Shown here one piece after another: positions 26,121 through 35,809 of a stretch of 64,000 nucleotides of DNA (its first letter is position 1; every line of letters starts with the position of its first letter). Origin of the DNA: Pseudomonas sp. KU43P (GTDB taxonomy: Bacteria; Pseudomonadota; Gammaproteobacteria; Pseudomonadales; Pseudomonadaceae); NCBI RefSeq assembly GCF_033095865.1, contig NZ_AP019365.1, positions 1,213,501-1,277,500 of the forward strand, given 5' to 3'. Under the pieces are notes generated by a model. That model searched no databases, was not told the DNA's origin, and worked only from the letters and a program-made list of their open reading frames with translations. The position numbers and the translations under genes are program-made.

Positions 26121-27161
26121 TCAGCGGCCCTCGGTCAGCACGGTTTCCTGCAGCGCCGTCATCGCTTCGCGCGGCCAGCGCAGCTGCACGCGCTGGCCGG
26201 CCTGCCAGGATTGCGGCTGGTCTTGCCAGCGGTCGTTGGCGTGGCTTACCGCCAGCAGTTGGCCGTTGTCCAGCTGCACTTCGTAGCGCGTGGCGCTGCC
26301 TTGGTACTGGATGTCGCGCAGCAGGCCGCCAAGCTGGACCTCCTGGCCGGTAACGGGCGATTCACCCAGGCGAATGTGCTCTGGGCGAATGGAGAAGGGT
26401 GAGCGCGCACCGCTGAGTTGCTCGGCCAGGTCGCCACGCACCACGTTGGAGGTGCCAACGAACTCGGCGACGAAGGTGGTGGCGGGCTTCATGTAGAGCT
26501 GGCGCGGGGTGTCCACCTGTTCGATGCGGCCGCGGTTGAACACCGCCACACGGTCGGACATCGACAGGGCTTCGGTCTGGTCGTGGGTGACGAAGATGAA
26601 GGTAATGCCCAGCTGGCGTTGCAGTTTCTTCAGTTCGCCCTGCATCTGCTCGCGCAGTTTCAGGTCTAGCGCGCCCAGCGGCTCGTCGAGCAACAGCACC
26701 CGCGGGCGATTGACCAGGGCACGGGCCAAGGCCACACGCTGGCGCTGGCCGCCAGAAAGCTGCACCGGCTTGCGTTCGCCGTAGCCGCTCAGGGCGACCA
26801 TGGCCAGCGCTTCTTCGGCCCGTGCATGGCGTTCGGCCTTGGCCACGCCCTTGACCTTGAGGCCGTAGGCAATGTTGTCGCGCACGTTCATGTGGGGGAA
26901 CAGCGCGTAGTCCTGGAACACCGTGTTGACGTCACGCTGATAGGGCGGCACGCCGGCGGCCTCGCTGCCATGGATGCGGATCGAGCCGCTGTCGGGTTGC
27001 TCGAAGCCGGCGATCAGGCGTAGGCAGGTAGTCTTGCCCGAGCCCGAAGGGCCGAGCATGGAGAAGAATTCGCCGTCTTCGATGTCGATGCTGACCTGGT
27101 CGACAGCCTTGACCTCGCCGAAGGTGCGGGAAACCTGGGTGAACTGGACGGCTAGGGGCAT
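26121..27161 (-). CDS. Polyamine-type ABC transporter ATP-binding protein (PotA-like)
   Basis: Cytoplasmic ATPase that powers the importer, 346 aa. It has Walker A GPSGSGKT at 37-44, the signature LSGGQRQRVALARAL near 140 and Walker B LLLDEPLGALD, with H-loop FVTHDQTEALSMSD following. A C-terminal TOBE domain (about 270-346, SIRPEHIRLGE) is typical of the PotA/MalK group. A REP pair separates it from the binding-protein gene upstream. It is followed at once by the two permeases. Confidence 0.95.
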   Translation of the reverse strand: MPLAVQFTQVSRTFGEVKAVDQVSIDIEDGEFFSMLGPSGSGKTTCLRLIAGFEQPDSGSIRIHGSEAAGVPPYQRDVNTVFQDYALFPHMNVRDNIAYGLKVKGVAKAERHARAEEALAMVALSGYGERKPVQLSGGQRQRVALARALVNRPRVLLLDEPLGALDLKLREQMQGELKKLQRQLGITFIFVTHDQTEALSMSDRVAVFNRGRIEQVDTPRQLYMKPATTFVAEFVGTSNVVRGDLAEQLSGARSPFSIRPEHIRLGESPVTGQEVQLGGLLRDIQYQGSATRYEVQLDNGQLLAVSHANDRWQDQPQSWQAGQRVQLRWPREAMTALQETVLTEGR

Positions 27162-27193
27162 GGCACTACTCGGCTGTTGGTTGGGTTGCCTGG

Positions 27194-27270
27194 CCTCAGC
27201 GCCGGCAAGCCGGCTCCCACAGATCGGGTTCAGCGGTGTACCTGAGGGGGCCGGCTTGCCGGCGATGAGG
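27194..27270. repeat. REP inverted pair inside the polyamine operon
   Basis: CCTCAGCGCCGGCAAGCCGG (from 27194) and its facing unit CCGGCTTGCCGGCGATGAGG (to 27270) lie between the binding-protein gene and the ATPase gene, all on one strand. The outer stem CCTCA/TGAGG differs from the usual CCCTAT end. Confidence 0.9.
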
Positions 27271-27291
27271 TCAGTACAGGCTCAATCGACC

Positions 27292-28443
27292 TCAGCGACC
27301 TCCCATGATCGCAATGTAGTCCTGGGTCCATCGGCTATACGGCACGAACTTGCCCCCCTGGGCCTGCGGGGTTTTCCAGAAAGCAATCTTGTCGAAGTTG
27401 TCGAAACCATTGGTCTTGCACCCCTCTGCCCCCAGCAGCTCGCTGCCGGTACACGCCGCGGGCACCGCCGGCAACGAACCGAACCAGGCCGCCACATCGC
27501 CTTGCACCTTCGGCTGCAATGACCAGTCCATCCACTTGTAGGCGCAGTTGGGGTGCTTGGCTTCGCTGTGCAGCATGGTGGTGTCGGCCCAGCCCGTGGC
27601 GCCTTCCTTCGGAATGGTCGAGGCCACCGGCTGGTTCTCGGCCTTCAGGCCATTGACCATGTAGCCCCAGGAACTGGAGGCAACTACCCCCTCGTTCTTC
27701 ACATCGCTCATCTGCACCGTGGCGTCGTGCCAGTAACGGTGAATCAGCGGTTGTTGCTGGCGCAGCAGTTCCAGCACCGCTTTGTATTGGGCTTCGTTCA
27801 ACTCGTAGGGGTCCTGGATGCCCAGTTCAGGCTTGGCCGATTTCAGGTACAGCGCCGCATCAGCGATGTAGATCGGCCCGTCATAGGCCTGCACGCGGCC
27901 CTTGTTCGGCTTGCCATCGGGCAGGTCCTGCGGCTCGAACACCACCCCCCAGCTGGTCGGTGCCTGCTTGAAGGTATTGGTGTTGTACAGCAGTACGTTG
28001 GGCCCCCATTGGTACGGGGTGCCGTAGGCCTGCTTGTCGACCACGTACCAGCCGCCGTTCTGCAAACGCGGGTCGATGTTCTTCCAGTTGGGGATCAGCG
28101 CGGTGTTGATCGGCTGCACCTTCTTGCCGACGATCAGGCGCAGGGAGGCATCGCCGGACGCCGTGACCAGGTCGTAACCGCCCTTGTTCATCAAGCTGAC
28201 CATTTCGTCGGAGGTGGCGGCGGTCTTGACGCTGACCTTGCAGCCAGTTTCCTTCTCGAAGCCGCTGACCCAGTCATAGGCCTTGTCGCTCTCGCCGCGC
28301 TCGATGTAGCCGGGCCAGGCGACGATATCCAGCTGGCCTTCGCCTTTACCTACCGCCTTGAGCATTTCGGCGGCCTGCAGGCTGGCACTGGCCAGCAGTG
28401 CGCCGGTCACGGCGCCGAGCAATGCGGTCTTGTGCACTGACAT
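27292..28443 (-). CDS. Polyamine-type periplasmic substrate-binding protein (YdcS/PotF-like)
   Basis: Periplasmic receptor that delivers substrate to the importer, 383 aa. A signal peptide covers about residues 1-25 (GALLASASLQAAEM). The mature protein has LDIVAWPGYIERGESDKAYDW, GGYDLVTASGDASLRL and KWMDWSLQPKVQGDVAAWFGS, as in extracellular solute-binding family 1 proteins of the putrescine/spermidine group. Its gene leads the operon and is separated from the ATPase gene by a REP pair. The 220 bases upstream are a divergent promoter region shared with the DUF533 gene. The exact polyamine is not shown. Confidence 0.92.
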   Translation of the reverse strand: MSVHKTALLGAVTGALLASASLQAAEMLKAVGKGEGQLDIVAWPGYIERGESDKAYDWVSGFEKETGCKVSVKTAATSDEMVSLMNKGGYDLVTASGDASLRLIVGKKVQPINTALIPNWKNIDPRLQNGGWYVVDKQAYGTPYQWGPNVLLYNTNTFKQAPTSWGVVFEPQDLPDGKPNKGRVQAYDGPIYIADAALYLKSAKPELGIQDPYELNEAQYKAVLELLRQQQPLIHRYWHDATVQMSDVKNEGVVASSSWGYMVNGLKAENQPVASTIPKEGATGWADTTMLHSEAKHPNCAYKWMDWSLQPKVQGDVAAWFGSLPAVPAACTGSELLGAEGCKTNGFDNFDKIAFWKTPQAQGGKFVPYSRWTQDYIAIMGGR

Positions 28444-28663
28444 GGTGTTCCCTCTTGTTCTTGGAGATCTCGGTCGGGGCAGTCATCAAGAAAGCAGTGA
28501 AGCATTCGTTATAAGCGTAGTGCGCTTGCGCAGGATGTTGGCGATATCGAGTCTAGTTGGCTTTTTGCCAGCTAAAGCAACATCTGGAAGCAAATCCGCA
28601 GGTGGCCAGGCATTCGGCAGGGCTTACTCTGGCCGTTACTTTGCGCAACGTGGAGACATGCAC

Positions 28664-29347
28664 ATGAACACCCGGGGCTTGCTCGATCAATTGCTCAAAT
28701 CCGGTCAGGAACTGCTGAACAAGCAGGCTGGCGCCGGTAAACCCGCTGCGGGCGGGAGTGGGCTAGGCAGTCTGTTGTCCGGAGCGGGCGGCGGCGCCCT
28801 GGCCGCTGGGGCCATGGGTTTGCTGCTGGGTAGCAAGAAGGGGCGCAAGGTGGGGGGCAAGGTGCTGACCTACGGTGGCCTGGCTGCCCTGGGGGTACTC
28901 GCCTACAAGGCCTATGGCAACTGGCAGGCCCGGCAAGGTACGCAGCAGGCCGCGCCACAGACCCTCGACCGCCTGCCACCTGCCGAGGCCGAGGTGCACA
29001 GCCAGGCAGTGCTGCGTGCACTGGTGGCGGCGGCCAAGTCCGATGGCCATATCGATGACCGCGAGCGCCAACTGATCGAAGGTGAATTCACCCGCCTGGA
29101 CAGCGACGGTGAACTGCAGCAATGGCTGCACACGGAGCTCAACAAGCCGCTGGACCCGGCTGAAGTTGCCCGCGCGGCGCAAACGCCGGAGATGGCCGCC
29201 GAGATGTACCTGGCCAGCGTGATGATGGTCGATCAGGAAAACTTCATGGAGCGTGCCTACCTGGACGAACTGGCCCGCCAGTTGCGACTGGACCCTGCCT
29301 TGCGCCAGGAGCTGGAGAGCCAAGTGCGCCTTGCCGCGGCGCAATAA
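28664..29347 (+). CDS. TerB/DUF533 family protein (YebE-like)
   Basis: 227 aa from the ATG at 28664 (MNTRGLLDQLLKSGQELL), which has GGAGA seven bases upstream; an ATG six bases earlier is too close to it. A Gly/Ala-rich segment (about 30-65, SLLSGAGGGALAAGAMGLLLGSKKG) may insert in or touch the membrane. The C-terminal helical domain (about 110-227, LRALVAAAKSDGHIDDRERQLIEGEF) is the TerB-like metal-binding type with acidic DxxxDDxE spacing. Named after tellurite resistance, its real role is unclear. The gene stands alone. Confidence 0.88.
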   Translation: MNTRGLLDQLLKSGQELLNKQAGAGKPAAGGSGLGSLLSGAGGGALAAGAMGLLLGSKKGRKVGGKVLTYGGLAALGVLAYKAYGNWQARQGTQQAAPQTLDRLPPAEAEVHSQAVLRALVAAAKSDGHIDDRERQLIEGEFTRLDSDGELQQWLHTELNKPLDPAEVARAAQTPEMAAEMYLASVMMVDQENFMERAYLDELARQLRLDPALRQELESQVRLAAAQ

Positions 29348-29474
29348 GTGGCAAAAGGCTTGTTTTATGGGCAAGGATGCCTGATTACCCCGCATGTCAG
29401 CCGCAAAAGCGTAGGACGCCTAGGCTATACTTCGGCGATTTTTCCCGCTCGTTGTGAATTCCTGAGGGCTGAAT

Positions 29475-31097
29475 GTGAAGAACTGGACCTTGCGCCAACG
29501 GATCCTGGCAAGTTTCGCCGTGATCATCGCCATCATGTTGCTGATGATCGTGGCCGCCTACTCGCGGCTGGTGGCGATCGAAAGTGCCGAGGAGGCGGTG
29601 GGGACAGACAGCATTCCTGGGGTCTACTACAGCTCGATGATCCGCAGCGCCTGGGTCGACAGCTACGTGTCCAGCCAGCAGTTGGTGGGGCTGTCCAACC
29701 ACCGTGAAATCACCTCGTCCGACATGGAGCTGTTCAAGAGCTTCGAGGACCGCCTCAAGCAGCACATGGCCAGCTACCAGGCCACCATCCAGGATCGCGA
29801 CGACCAGACCCGGTTCGATGACTTCGTGAAGATGGAGGAAACCTACGTCAGGATCGTTGGTGAGGTGCTGGACGCGTATCGCCAGCACAACTACGCCGAA
29901 GCCCAGCGGCTGATCAGCGATGTCCTGACCCCGGCCTGGGTCGACGGGCGCAAGCACCTGAACACGGTGATCGAGCACAACCGCGAATCGGCCGACGCCG
30001 CCACCCACGAAATCGTCAGCGCCGTGAGCACCGCCAAGGGCAGCATGATGGTTTCGCTGTTGCTGGCGATCATTGCCGCCGGCATCTGCGGGCTGCTGCT
30101 GATGCGCGCCATCACGGCACCGGTGCAGCGGGTGGTGCATGCCCTCGACAAACTCCGCTCGGGCGACCTGAGCATGCGCCTGAGCCTGGACCGCAAGGAC
30201 GAATTCGGCGCCATCGAGAGCGGTTTCAACGAAATGGCCGAGGCGCTGGCCAATCTGGTCTCCCAGGCGCAGCGCTCGTCGGTGCAGGTGACCACGTCGG
30301 TCACCGAGATAGCCGCCACCTCCAAGCAGCAGCAGGCCACGGCCACCGAAACGGCAGCCACCACCACCGAGATTGGTGCCACCTCGCGTGAAATCGCCGC
30401 CACCTCGCGTGATCTGGTTCGCACCATGACCGAAGTCACCAGCGCCGCCGACCAGGCCTCGAGCCTTGCCGGCTCCGGCCAGCAGGGCCTGGCGCGCATG
30501 GAAGACACCATGCACCAGGTCATGGGTGCCGCCGACCTGGTCAATGCCAAGCTGGCGATCCTCAATGAAAAGGCCAGCAACATCACGCAGATGGTGGTGA
30601 CCATCGTCAAGGTCGCCGACCAGACCAACCTGCTGTCGCTCAACGCGGCCATCGAGGCCGAGAAGGCCGGCGAGTATGGCCGAGGCTTTGCTGTGGTTGC
30701 CACCGAGGTACGGCGCCTGGCTGATCAGACGGCCGTGGCCACTTACGACATCGAGCAGATGGTGCGGGAAATCCAGTCGGCGGTGTCGGCGGGTGTCATG
30801 GGCATGGACAAGTTCTCGGAAGAAGTGCGCCGCGGCATGTATGAAGTGCAGCAGGTGGGTGAGCAACTGAGCCAGATCATCCATCAGGTGCAGGCCTTGG
30901 CGCCGCGGGTGCTGATGGTCAACGAAGGCATGCAGGCCCAGGCTACCGGTGCAGAACAGATCAACCAGGCGCTGGCCCAGCTGAGCGATGCCAGTACCCA
31001 GACGGTGGAGTCGCTGCGTCAGGCCAGCTTTGCCATCGATGAGTTGAGCCAGGTGGCCGCAGGCCTGCGTGGCGGCGTGTCGCGTTTCAAAGTCTGA
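29475..31097 (+). CDS. wspA: Wsp pathway chemoreceptor WspA
   Basis: Membrane-bound methyl-accepting receptor that senses surface contact and drives c-di-GMP production. 540 aa from GTG 29475, with GAGGG six bases before. Helix TM1 is at about 10-32 and helix TM2 at about 191-210, with a periplasmic four-helix-bundle type domain between. The HAMP domain is at about 211-265 ([17 protein letters not shown]). The cytoplasmic coiled coil has the conserved hairpin tip [20 protein letters not shown] near 380. First gene of the wsp operon, six bases before wspB. Confidence 0.95.
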   Translation: MKNWTLRQRILASFAVIIAIMLLMIVAAYSRLVAIESAEEAVGTDSIPGVYYSSMIRSAWVDSYVSSQQLVGLSNHREITSSDMELFKSFEDRLKQHMASYQATIQDRDDQTRFDDFVKMEETYVRIVGEVLDAYRQHNYAEAQRLISDVLTPAWVDGRKHLNTVIEHNRESADAATHEIVSAVSTAKGSMMVSLLLAIIAAGICGLLLMRAITAPVQRVVHALDKLRSGDLSMRLSLDRKDEFGAIESGFNEMAEALANLVSQAQRSSVQVTTSVTEIAATSKQQQATATETAATTTEIGATSREIAATSRDLVRTMTEVTSAADQASSLAGSGQQGLARMEDTMHQVMGAADLVNAKLAILNEKASNITQMVVTIVKVADQTNLLSLNAAIEAEKAGEYGRGFAVVATEVRRLADQTAVATYDIEQMVREIQSAVSAGVMGMDKFSEEVRRGMYEVQQVGEQLSQIIHQVQALAPRVLMVNEGMQAQATGAEQINQALAQLSDASTQTVESLRQASFAIDELSQVAAGLRGGVSRFKV

Positions 31098-31102
31098 CCG
31101 AC

Positions 31103-31615
31103 ATGACCGACCTGCATCCGCAAACGGCAGCGGTGGCCCGGGCCAAGGGCACGCTGTACCTGCTTTTTCGACTCGACCAGCAGCGCTTCGCCCTGGATGT
31201 GCGCGAGGTGATCGAGGTGCTGCCGCGCCGAACGCTCAAGCCTGTGGCCCAGGCACCTGCCTGGGTTGCCGGCATTCTCGCCCACCGTGGCGTGCTGGTG
31301 CCGGTGATCGACCTGTGCGCCTTGAGTTTCACCCGGCCCGCCGCCGAGCGCACCAGCACACGCCTGGTGCTGGTGCATTACCGCAAGGCACATCAACTGG
31401 GGTTGATCCTGGAACAGGCCACCGAAACCTTGCGCTGTCGCCCGGAAGAGTTCCAGCCCTATGGCCTGGATAACGGCGAAGCACCTTACCTGGGCCCGGT
31501 ACGCCAGGATGCCCAAGGGATGTTGCAGCGCATCGAAGTCGATGACCTGCTCAGCGATGCCGTGCGCGAGCTGCTGTTCCCGGACCCACCAGGCCAGCAG
31601 CAGGTGGGCTCATGA
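31103..31615 (+). CDS. wspB: CheW-like coupling protein WspB
   Basis: Scaffold that links WspA to the kinase WspE. 170 aa forming one CheW domain: YLLFRLDQQRFALDVREVIEVLPRRTL near 15-40 and APAWVAGILAHRGVLVPVIDLCAL near 50-75 are the diagnostic strands. It is the second gene of the operon and overlaps wspC by four bases (ATGA). Soluble, associated with the receptor array. Confidence 0.94.
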   Translation: MTDLHPQTAAVARAKGTLYLLFRLDQQRFALDVREVIEVLPRRTLKPVAQAPAWVAGILAHRGVLVPVIDLCALSFTRPAAERTSTRLVLVHYRKAHQLGLILEQATETLRCRPEEFQPYGLDNGEAPYLGPVRQDAQGMLQRIEVDDLLSDAVRELLFPDPPGQQQVGS

Positions 31616-32862
31616 GCCAGCATCGCTTTTTCCGTTTTTTGCAGGAGCGCATCGGCCTGGATGTCGAGTCGGTGGGCGTACCCATGGTCGAGCGGGCGCT
31701 GCGTCAGCGCTGTGTTGCACTCAACGCCGCGGACCTTGACGATTACTGGTTGCGCCTGCAGCAATCGACAGCAGAACAGCAGGCCCTGATCGAAGCGGTG
31801 ATCGTGCCGGAAACCTGGTTCTTCCGTTACCCCGAATCGTTCACCGCACTGGGCGGGCTGGCCCACAAGCGCCTGGCCGAACTGGCCGGCGAGCGGCCCC
31901 TGCGTTTGCTCAGCCTGCCTTGTTCCACCGGTGAGGAACCCTACTCGCTGGCCATGGCCCTGCTGGATTCGGGGATGAACCCCGCTGCCTTCCAGATCGA
32001 CGCCATCGACATCAGCCCCAACTCGGTGGCCAAGGCCGTGAGCGCGGTATACGGGCGCAACTCTTTCCGCGGCAGTGAACTGGCTTTTCGTGAGCGGTAT
32101 TTCCACGAAGCCGGCGACAACCACGCGCTGGATGAGCGGGTCCGTCAACTGGTGAACTTTGAAGTGGGCAATGTGCTCGACCCGATACTGGTCAGCCGCA
32201 ATGGCCAGTACGATTTCGTGTTCTGCCGCAACCTGCTGATCTATTTCGACGTGCCGACCCAGCAGCGTGTGTTCGAGGTGCTCAAGCGCCTGGTGCACGA
32301 GCTGGGCGTGCTGTTCATCGGGCCCGCCGAGGGGAGCCTGTTGGCGCGTCTGGGCATGCGTCCGCTTGGCATTCCCCAGTCGTTTGCCTATGTGCGCCAG
32401 CCTGTGGATAGCCTCGTTGCACCCCCGCAGCCGCCACGCAGCATGCCCGTCATCGCAGCGCCCGTTGCGTCGAGCAGGCCCATGCCCTTGCCACCGCCTC
32501 GCCGGGCGATACCGGCCGCCGCTCCGGTGGCCGAGGTGCGCGAGAGCGAAAGCGAGTTGCTGGCCAGCATCGCTCGCCAGGCCAATGCCGGCGACAGTGC
32601 GCAGGCGCGTGCAAGCTGCCAGCGTTACCTGCGCCAGTACGCGCCCAAGGCCCAGGTGTATTACTGGCTGGGGCTGCTCAGTGACACCGAAGGCGATGCG
32701 GCGCAAGCGCTGAGCCATTACCGTAAGGCCCTGTATCTGGAGCCGCAGCACCCCGAGGCGCTTCTGCACCTGGCCACGCTGCTGGCGGCACAAGGTGACA
32801 GCGCGGGGGCTCGCCGCCTGCAGGAACGCGCGGCGCGCGCCGGGCGGGAGTCTGAACGATGA
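31612..32862 (+). CDS. wspC: CheR-type receptor methyltransferase WspC with TPR tail
   Basis: Methylates glutamates of WspA to adapt its signal; loss lowers pathway output in pseudomonads. 416 aa: a CheR N-terminal helical part (1-70), the SAM-binding domain with LRLLSLPCSTGEEPYSLAMALLD near 95 and FVFCRNLLIYFDVPTQQRVFEVL near 205, a Pro-rich linker (about 265-310), and tetratricopeptide repeats (about 320-410, YYWLGLLSDTEGDAAQALSHYRKALYLEPQHPEALLHLA). The TPR fusion is normal for WspC. It overlaps wspB and wspD by four bases each. Confidence 0.95.
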   Translation: MSQHRFFRFLQERIGLDVESVGVPMVERALRQRCVALNAADLDDYWLRLQQSTAEQQALIEAVIVPETWFFRYPESFTALGGLAHKRLAELAGERPLRLLSLPCSTGEEPYSLAMALLDSGMNPAAFQIDAIDISPNSVAKAVSAVYGRNSFRGSELAFRERYFHEAGDNHALDERVRQLVNFEVGNVLDPILVSRNGQYDFVFCRNLLIYFDVPTQQRVFEVLKRLVHELGVLFIGPAEGSLLARLGMRPLGIPQSFAYVRQPVDSLVAPPQPPRSMPVIAAPVASSRPMPLPPPRRAIPAAAPVAEVRESESELLASIARQANAGDSAQARASCQRYLRQYAPKAQVYYWLGLLSDTEGDAAQALSHYRKALYLEPQHPEALLHLATLLAAQGDSAGARRLQERAARAGRESER

Positions 32863-33524
32863 GCGTCGAACATGCCCTGGAGCTGCTCGCCGAAGACGAC
32901 CAGCAGATCGATGATTGCTGGAACCGTATCGGCGTGCATGGCAACAAGCAGTGCCCGCTGCTGGAACGGCATATCCACTGCCGCAATTGTGATGTTTACG
33001 CGGCAGCCGCTACGCGCCTGCTGGACCGCTACGCACTGGTTCAGGACGACCAGGTGCACGAAGCGCGGGCCAGCGACGCCCATGCCGGGCGCTCGCTGCT
33101 GCTGTTCCGCCTGGGCGAGGAATGGTTGGCCCTGGCCACCGCCTGCCTGGCCGAGATAGCCCCGGTGCAGCCGGTGCACTCGTTGCCGCACCAGCGCTCT
33201 CGGGTACTGCAGGGCGTGGCCAACGTGCGGGGGGCACTGGTCCCGTGTCTGTCCCTGAGCGACCTGCTGGGTGTCGAGCATCTGGCCGAGCAGCCGCGCA
33301 GCGCAAGGGCGATGCCCCGGCTGTTGATCCTGGCTGCGTCGGGTGGCCCGGTGGTGATGGCCGTGGATGAAATCGATGGCATTCACCGCCTCGACCTCGC
33401 ATTGGCGGGCACTGCCGAGGAGGTCGCACCTTTCACCGCTGCGGTGCTGCAGTGGCGCGGGCGCAGCGTGCGCGTGCTGGACGAACAACAACTATTGTCT
33501 GCCGTGCAGCGGAGCTTGTCATGA
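32859..33524 (+). CDS. wspD: CheW-like coupling protein WspD
   Basis: Second coupling protein of the Wsp array, 221 aa. An N-terminal extension of about 70 residues contains four Cys/His-type positions (CWNRIG, HGNKQCPLLERHIHCRNC), which might bind a metal and is typical of WspD. It precedes the CheW domain (about 75-215, LLLFRLGEEWLALATACLAEI and LPHQRSRVLQGVANVRGALVPCLSL). ATGA overlaps link it to wspC and wspE. Confidence 0.93.
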   Translation: MSVEHALELLAEDDQQIDDCWNRIGVHGNKQCPLLERHIHCRNCDVYAAAATRLLDRYALVQDDQVHEARASDAHAGRSLLLFRLGEEWLALATACLAEIAPVQPVHSLPHQRSRVLQGVANVRGALVPCLSLSDLLGVEHLAEQPRSARAMPRLLILAASGGPVVMAVDEIDGIHRLDLALAGTAEEVAPFTAAVLQWRGRSVRVLDEQQLLSAVQRSLS

Positions 33525-35809
33525 CCCCTGAGCAAATGCGCGACGCATCGTTGCTCGAACTGTTCAGCCTCGAAGCCGAAGCCCAGACCCAGGTGCTGAG
33601 CACCGGGCTGATGGCACTGGAGCGCAACCCGACCCAGGCCGATCAACTGGAAGCCTGCATGCGCGCCGCGCACTCCCTGAAGGGCGCAGCGCGCATCGTC
33701 GGCCTCGATGCCGGGGTCAGCGTTGCCCACGTGATGGAAGACTGTCTGGTGGCCGCGCAGGAAGGCCGGCTGCTGCTGCGTGCGGACCATATCGACGCAT
33801 TGCTGCGGGGCACCGACTTGCTGTTGCACATCGCAACGCCCGGTGATTCGCAAGGCGAGGCCGCGGTGCCGGCGTTTCTCGTGCAGATGGCCGGCCTGAT
33901 CGATCCCGGGGCCTTGCCTGTTACGCCTGCGCCGGTGACCCCTGTGTCACTGGCAAACGTGCCTGAGCCGATGCCCGCAGCCGCCGAGCCGTCGATACTT
34001 GAAGCCGACCCCGACAACGAGCCGCCAGCCCCGCGCAAGGCCGGCAAGCGCGGGGAGGGCGGCGAGCGGGTACTGCGGGTGACCGCCGACCGCCTCAACA
34101 GCCTGCTCGACCTGTCCAGCAAGTCACTGGTCGAAACCCAGCGCCTGAAGCCGTACCTGGCCAGCCTGCAACGCCTCAAGCGCATGCACGGCCAAGGCAT
34201 GCGAGCCCTTGACGGCCTCAAGACCCAGCTTGAAGACAGCGGCCAGAGCCCGGAAGTGCTCGAAGCCCTGGCCCAGACCCAGCGGCTATTGCAAGAAACC
34301 CAGCAGATCCTGCAGCAGCAGGCTGCCGACCTCGATGAGTTCGGCTGGCAGGCCAGCCAGCGCGCGCAGCTGCTCTATGACACCGCCTTGGCCTGCCGGA
34401 TGCGCCCGTTCGCTGACGTGCTTACCGGGCAGAGCCGCATGGTCCGCGACCTGGGGCGCTCGCTGGGGAAGCAGGTACGCCTGCAGATAGACGGCGAGAA
34501 GACCCAGGTTGACCGCGATGTGCTGGAAAAGCTCGATGCGCCCCTGACCCACCTGCTGCGCAATGCCGTCGACCATGGCATCGAACTGCCCGAGCAGCGC
34601 GTGTTGGCTGGCAAACCGGAGGAGGGCGCGATCCGCTTGCGGGCTTCCCATCAGGCGGGCTTGCTGATCCTCGAATTGAGCGACGACGGGGCCGGCATCG
34701 ACCTCGACCGCTTGCGCCGCAGCATCGTCGAGCGCGGCCTGTCGCCAGCGGACACGGTGGCGCAGATGAGCGAGGCGGAGCTGCTGACCTTCCTGTTCCT
34801 GCCAGGCTTCAGCATGCGCGATAAGGTGACCGAGGTTTCCGGCCGTGGCGTCGGCCTGGACGCGGTGCAGCACATGGTCCGCGAGCTGCGCGGCTCGATC
34901 GAACTGACCCAGGTGGCCGGCCAGGGCTGCCGCTTCCACCTGGAGGTACCGCTGACCCTGTCGGTGGTGCGCAGCTTGGTGGTGGAGGTGGGCGGTGAGG
35001 CCTACGCCTTCCCGCTGGCGCATATCGAGCGCACCCTGGAGGTCAGCGCCGAGCAGATCGTGCAAATCGAGGGTCGCCAGCACTTCTGGCACGAGGGCCA
35101 GCATATCGGCCTGGTGGCTGCCAGCCAGTTGCTCAACCGGCCGGGCGGGCACAATGAGCAAGGCAGCTTGCGGGTGGTGGTGATCCGCGAGCGGGAACAG
35201 CTCTATGGTGTGGCCGTGGAGCGCCTGATCGGCGAGCGGGTGCTGGTGGTGATGCCTCTGGATCCGCGCTTGGGCAAGGTCCAGGACATTTCCGCCGGCG
35301 CCCTGCTGGACGACGGCTCGGTAGTATTGATCGTCGACGTTGAAGACTTGCTGCGCTCGGTCGAAAAACTGCTCAGCACCGGCCGCCTCGAGCGTATCGA
35401 GCGTGGCGCTCAGGCGGCCCGTGGCGCGGCGCGCAAGCGCATCCTGGTGGTGGACGACTCGCTGACCGTGCGCGAACTGCAACGCAAGTTGCTGAGCAAC
35501 CGCGGCTACGAGGTGGCTGTGGCGGTGGACGGCATGGACGGCTGGAACGCCCTGCGTGGCGAAGACTTCGACCTGCTGATCACCGACATCGACATGCCGC
35601 GCATGGACGGCATCGAACTGGTCACCCTGGTGCGCCGCGATCAGCGCCTGCAGTCACTGCCGGTGATGGTGGTGTCGTACAAGGACCGCGAGGAAGATAG
35701 GCGGCGTGGCCTGGACGCTGGCGCCGACTACTATTTGGCAAAGGCGAGCTTCCACGACGATGCGTTGCTGGATGCCGTGGTCGAATTGATCGGAGGTGCT
35801 CAAGGATGA
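33521..35809 (+). CDS. wspE: Hybrid CheA-type histidine kinase/response regulator WspE
   Basis: Kinase that phosphorylates WspR (output) and WspF (adaptation). I chose the ATG at 33521 (762 aa), which overlaps the wspD stop. HPt domain with H51 (AAHSLKGAARIVG). Then come a Pro-rich linker (about 120-185), the dimerisation helices, the ATPase domain (HLLRNAVDHGIELPEQR, DDGAGIDLDRL, GRGVGLDAVQHMV), and a CheW-like domain (about 480-620). A C-terminal receiver starts near 639 with phospho-acceptor D689 (LLITDIDMPRMDG). All catalytic motifs are intact. Overlaps wspF by four bases. Confidence 0.96.
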   Translation: MTPEQMRDASLLELFSLEAEAQTQVLSTGLMALERNPTQADQLEACMRAAHSLKGAARIVGLDAGVSVAHVMEDCLVAAQEGRLLLRADHIDALLRGTDLLLHIATPGDSQGEAAVPAFLVQMAGLIDPGALPVTPAPVTPVSLANVPEPMPAAAEPSILEADPDNEPPAPRKAGKRGEGGERVLRVTADRLNSLLDLSSKSLVETQRLKPYLASLQRLKRMHGQGMRALDGLKTQLEDSGQSPEVLEALAQTQRLLQETQQILQQQAADLDEFGWQASQRAQLLYDTALACRMRPFADVLTGQSRMVRDLGRSLGKQVRLQIDGEKTQVDRDVLEKLDAPLTHLLRNAVDHGIELPEQRVLAGKPEEGAIRLRASHQAGLLILELSDDGAGIDLDRLRRSIVERGLSPADTVAQMSEAELLTFLFLPGFSMRDKVTEVSGRGVGLDAVQHMVRELRGSIELTQVAGQGCRFHLEVPLTLSVVRSLVVEVGGEAYAFPLAHIERTLEVSAEQIVQIEGRQHFWHEGQHIGLVAASQLLNRPGGHNEQGSLRVVVIREREQLYGVAVERLIGERVLVVMPLDPRLGKVQDISAGALLDDGSVVLIVDVEDLLRSVEKLLSTGRLERIERGAQAARGAARKRILVVDDSLTVRELQRKLLSNRGYEVAVAVDGMDGWNALRGEDFDLLITDIDMPRMDGIELVTLVRRDQRLQSLPVMVVSYKDREEDRRRGLDAGADYYLAKASFHDDALLDAVVELIGGAQG

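Noticed and set aside
28558..28572. GTTGGCTTTTTGCC considered as a sigma-54 promoter upstream of the DUF533 gene
   Set aside because: The GG and GC elements do not have the required 10-base spacing.
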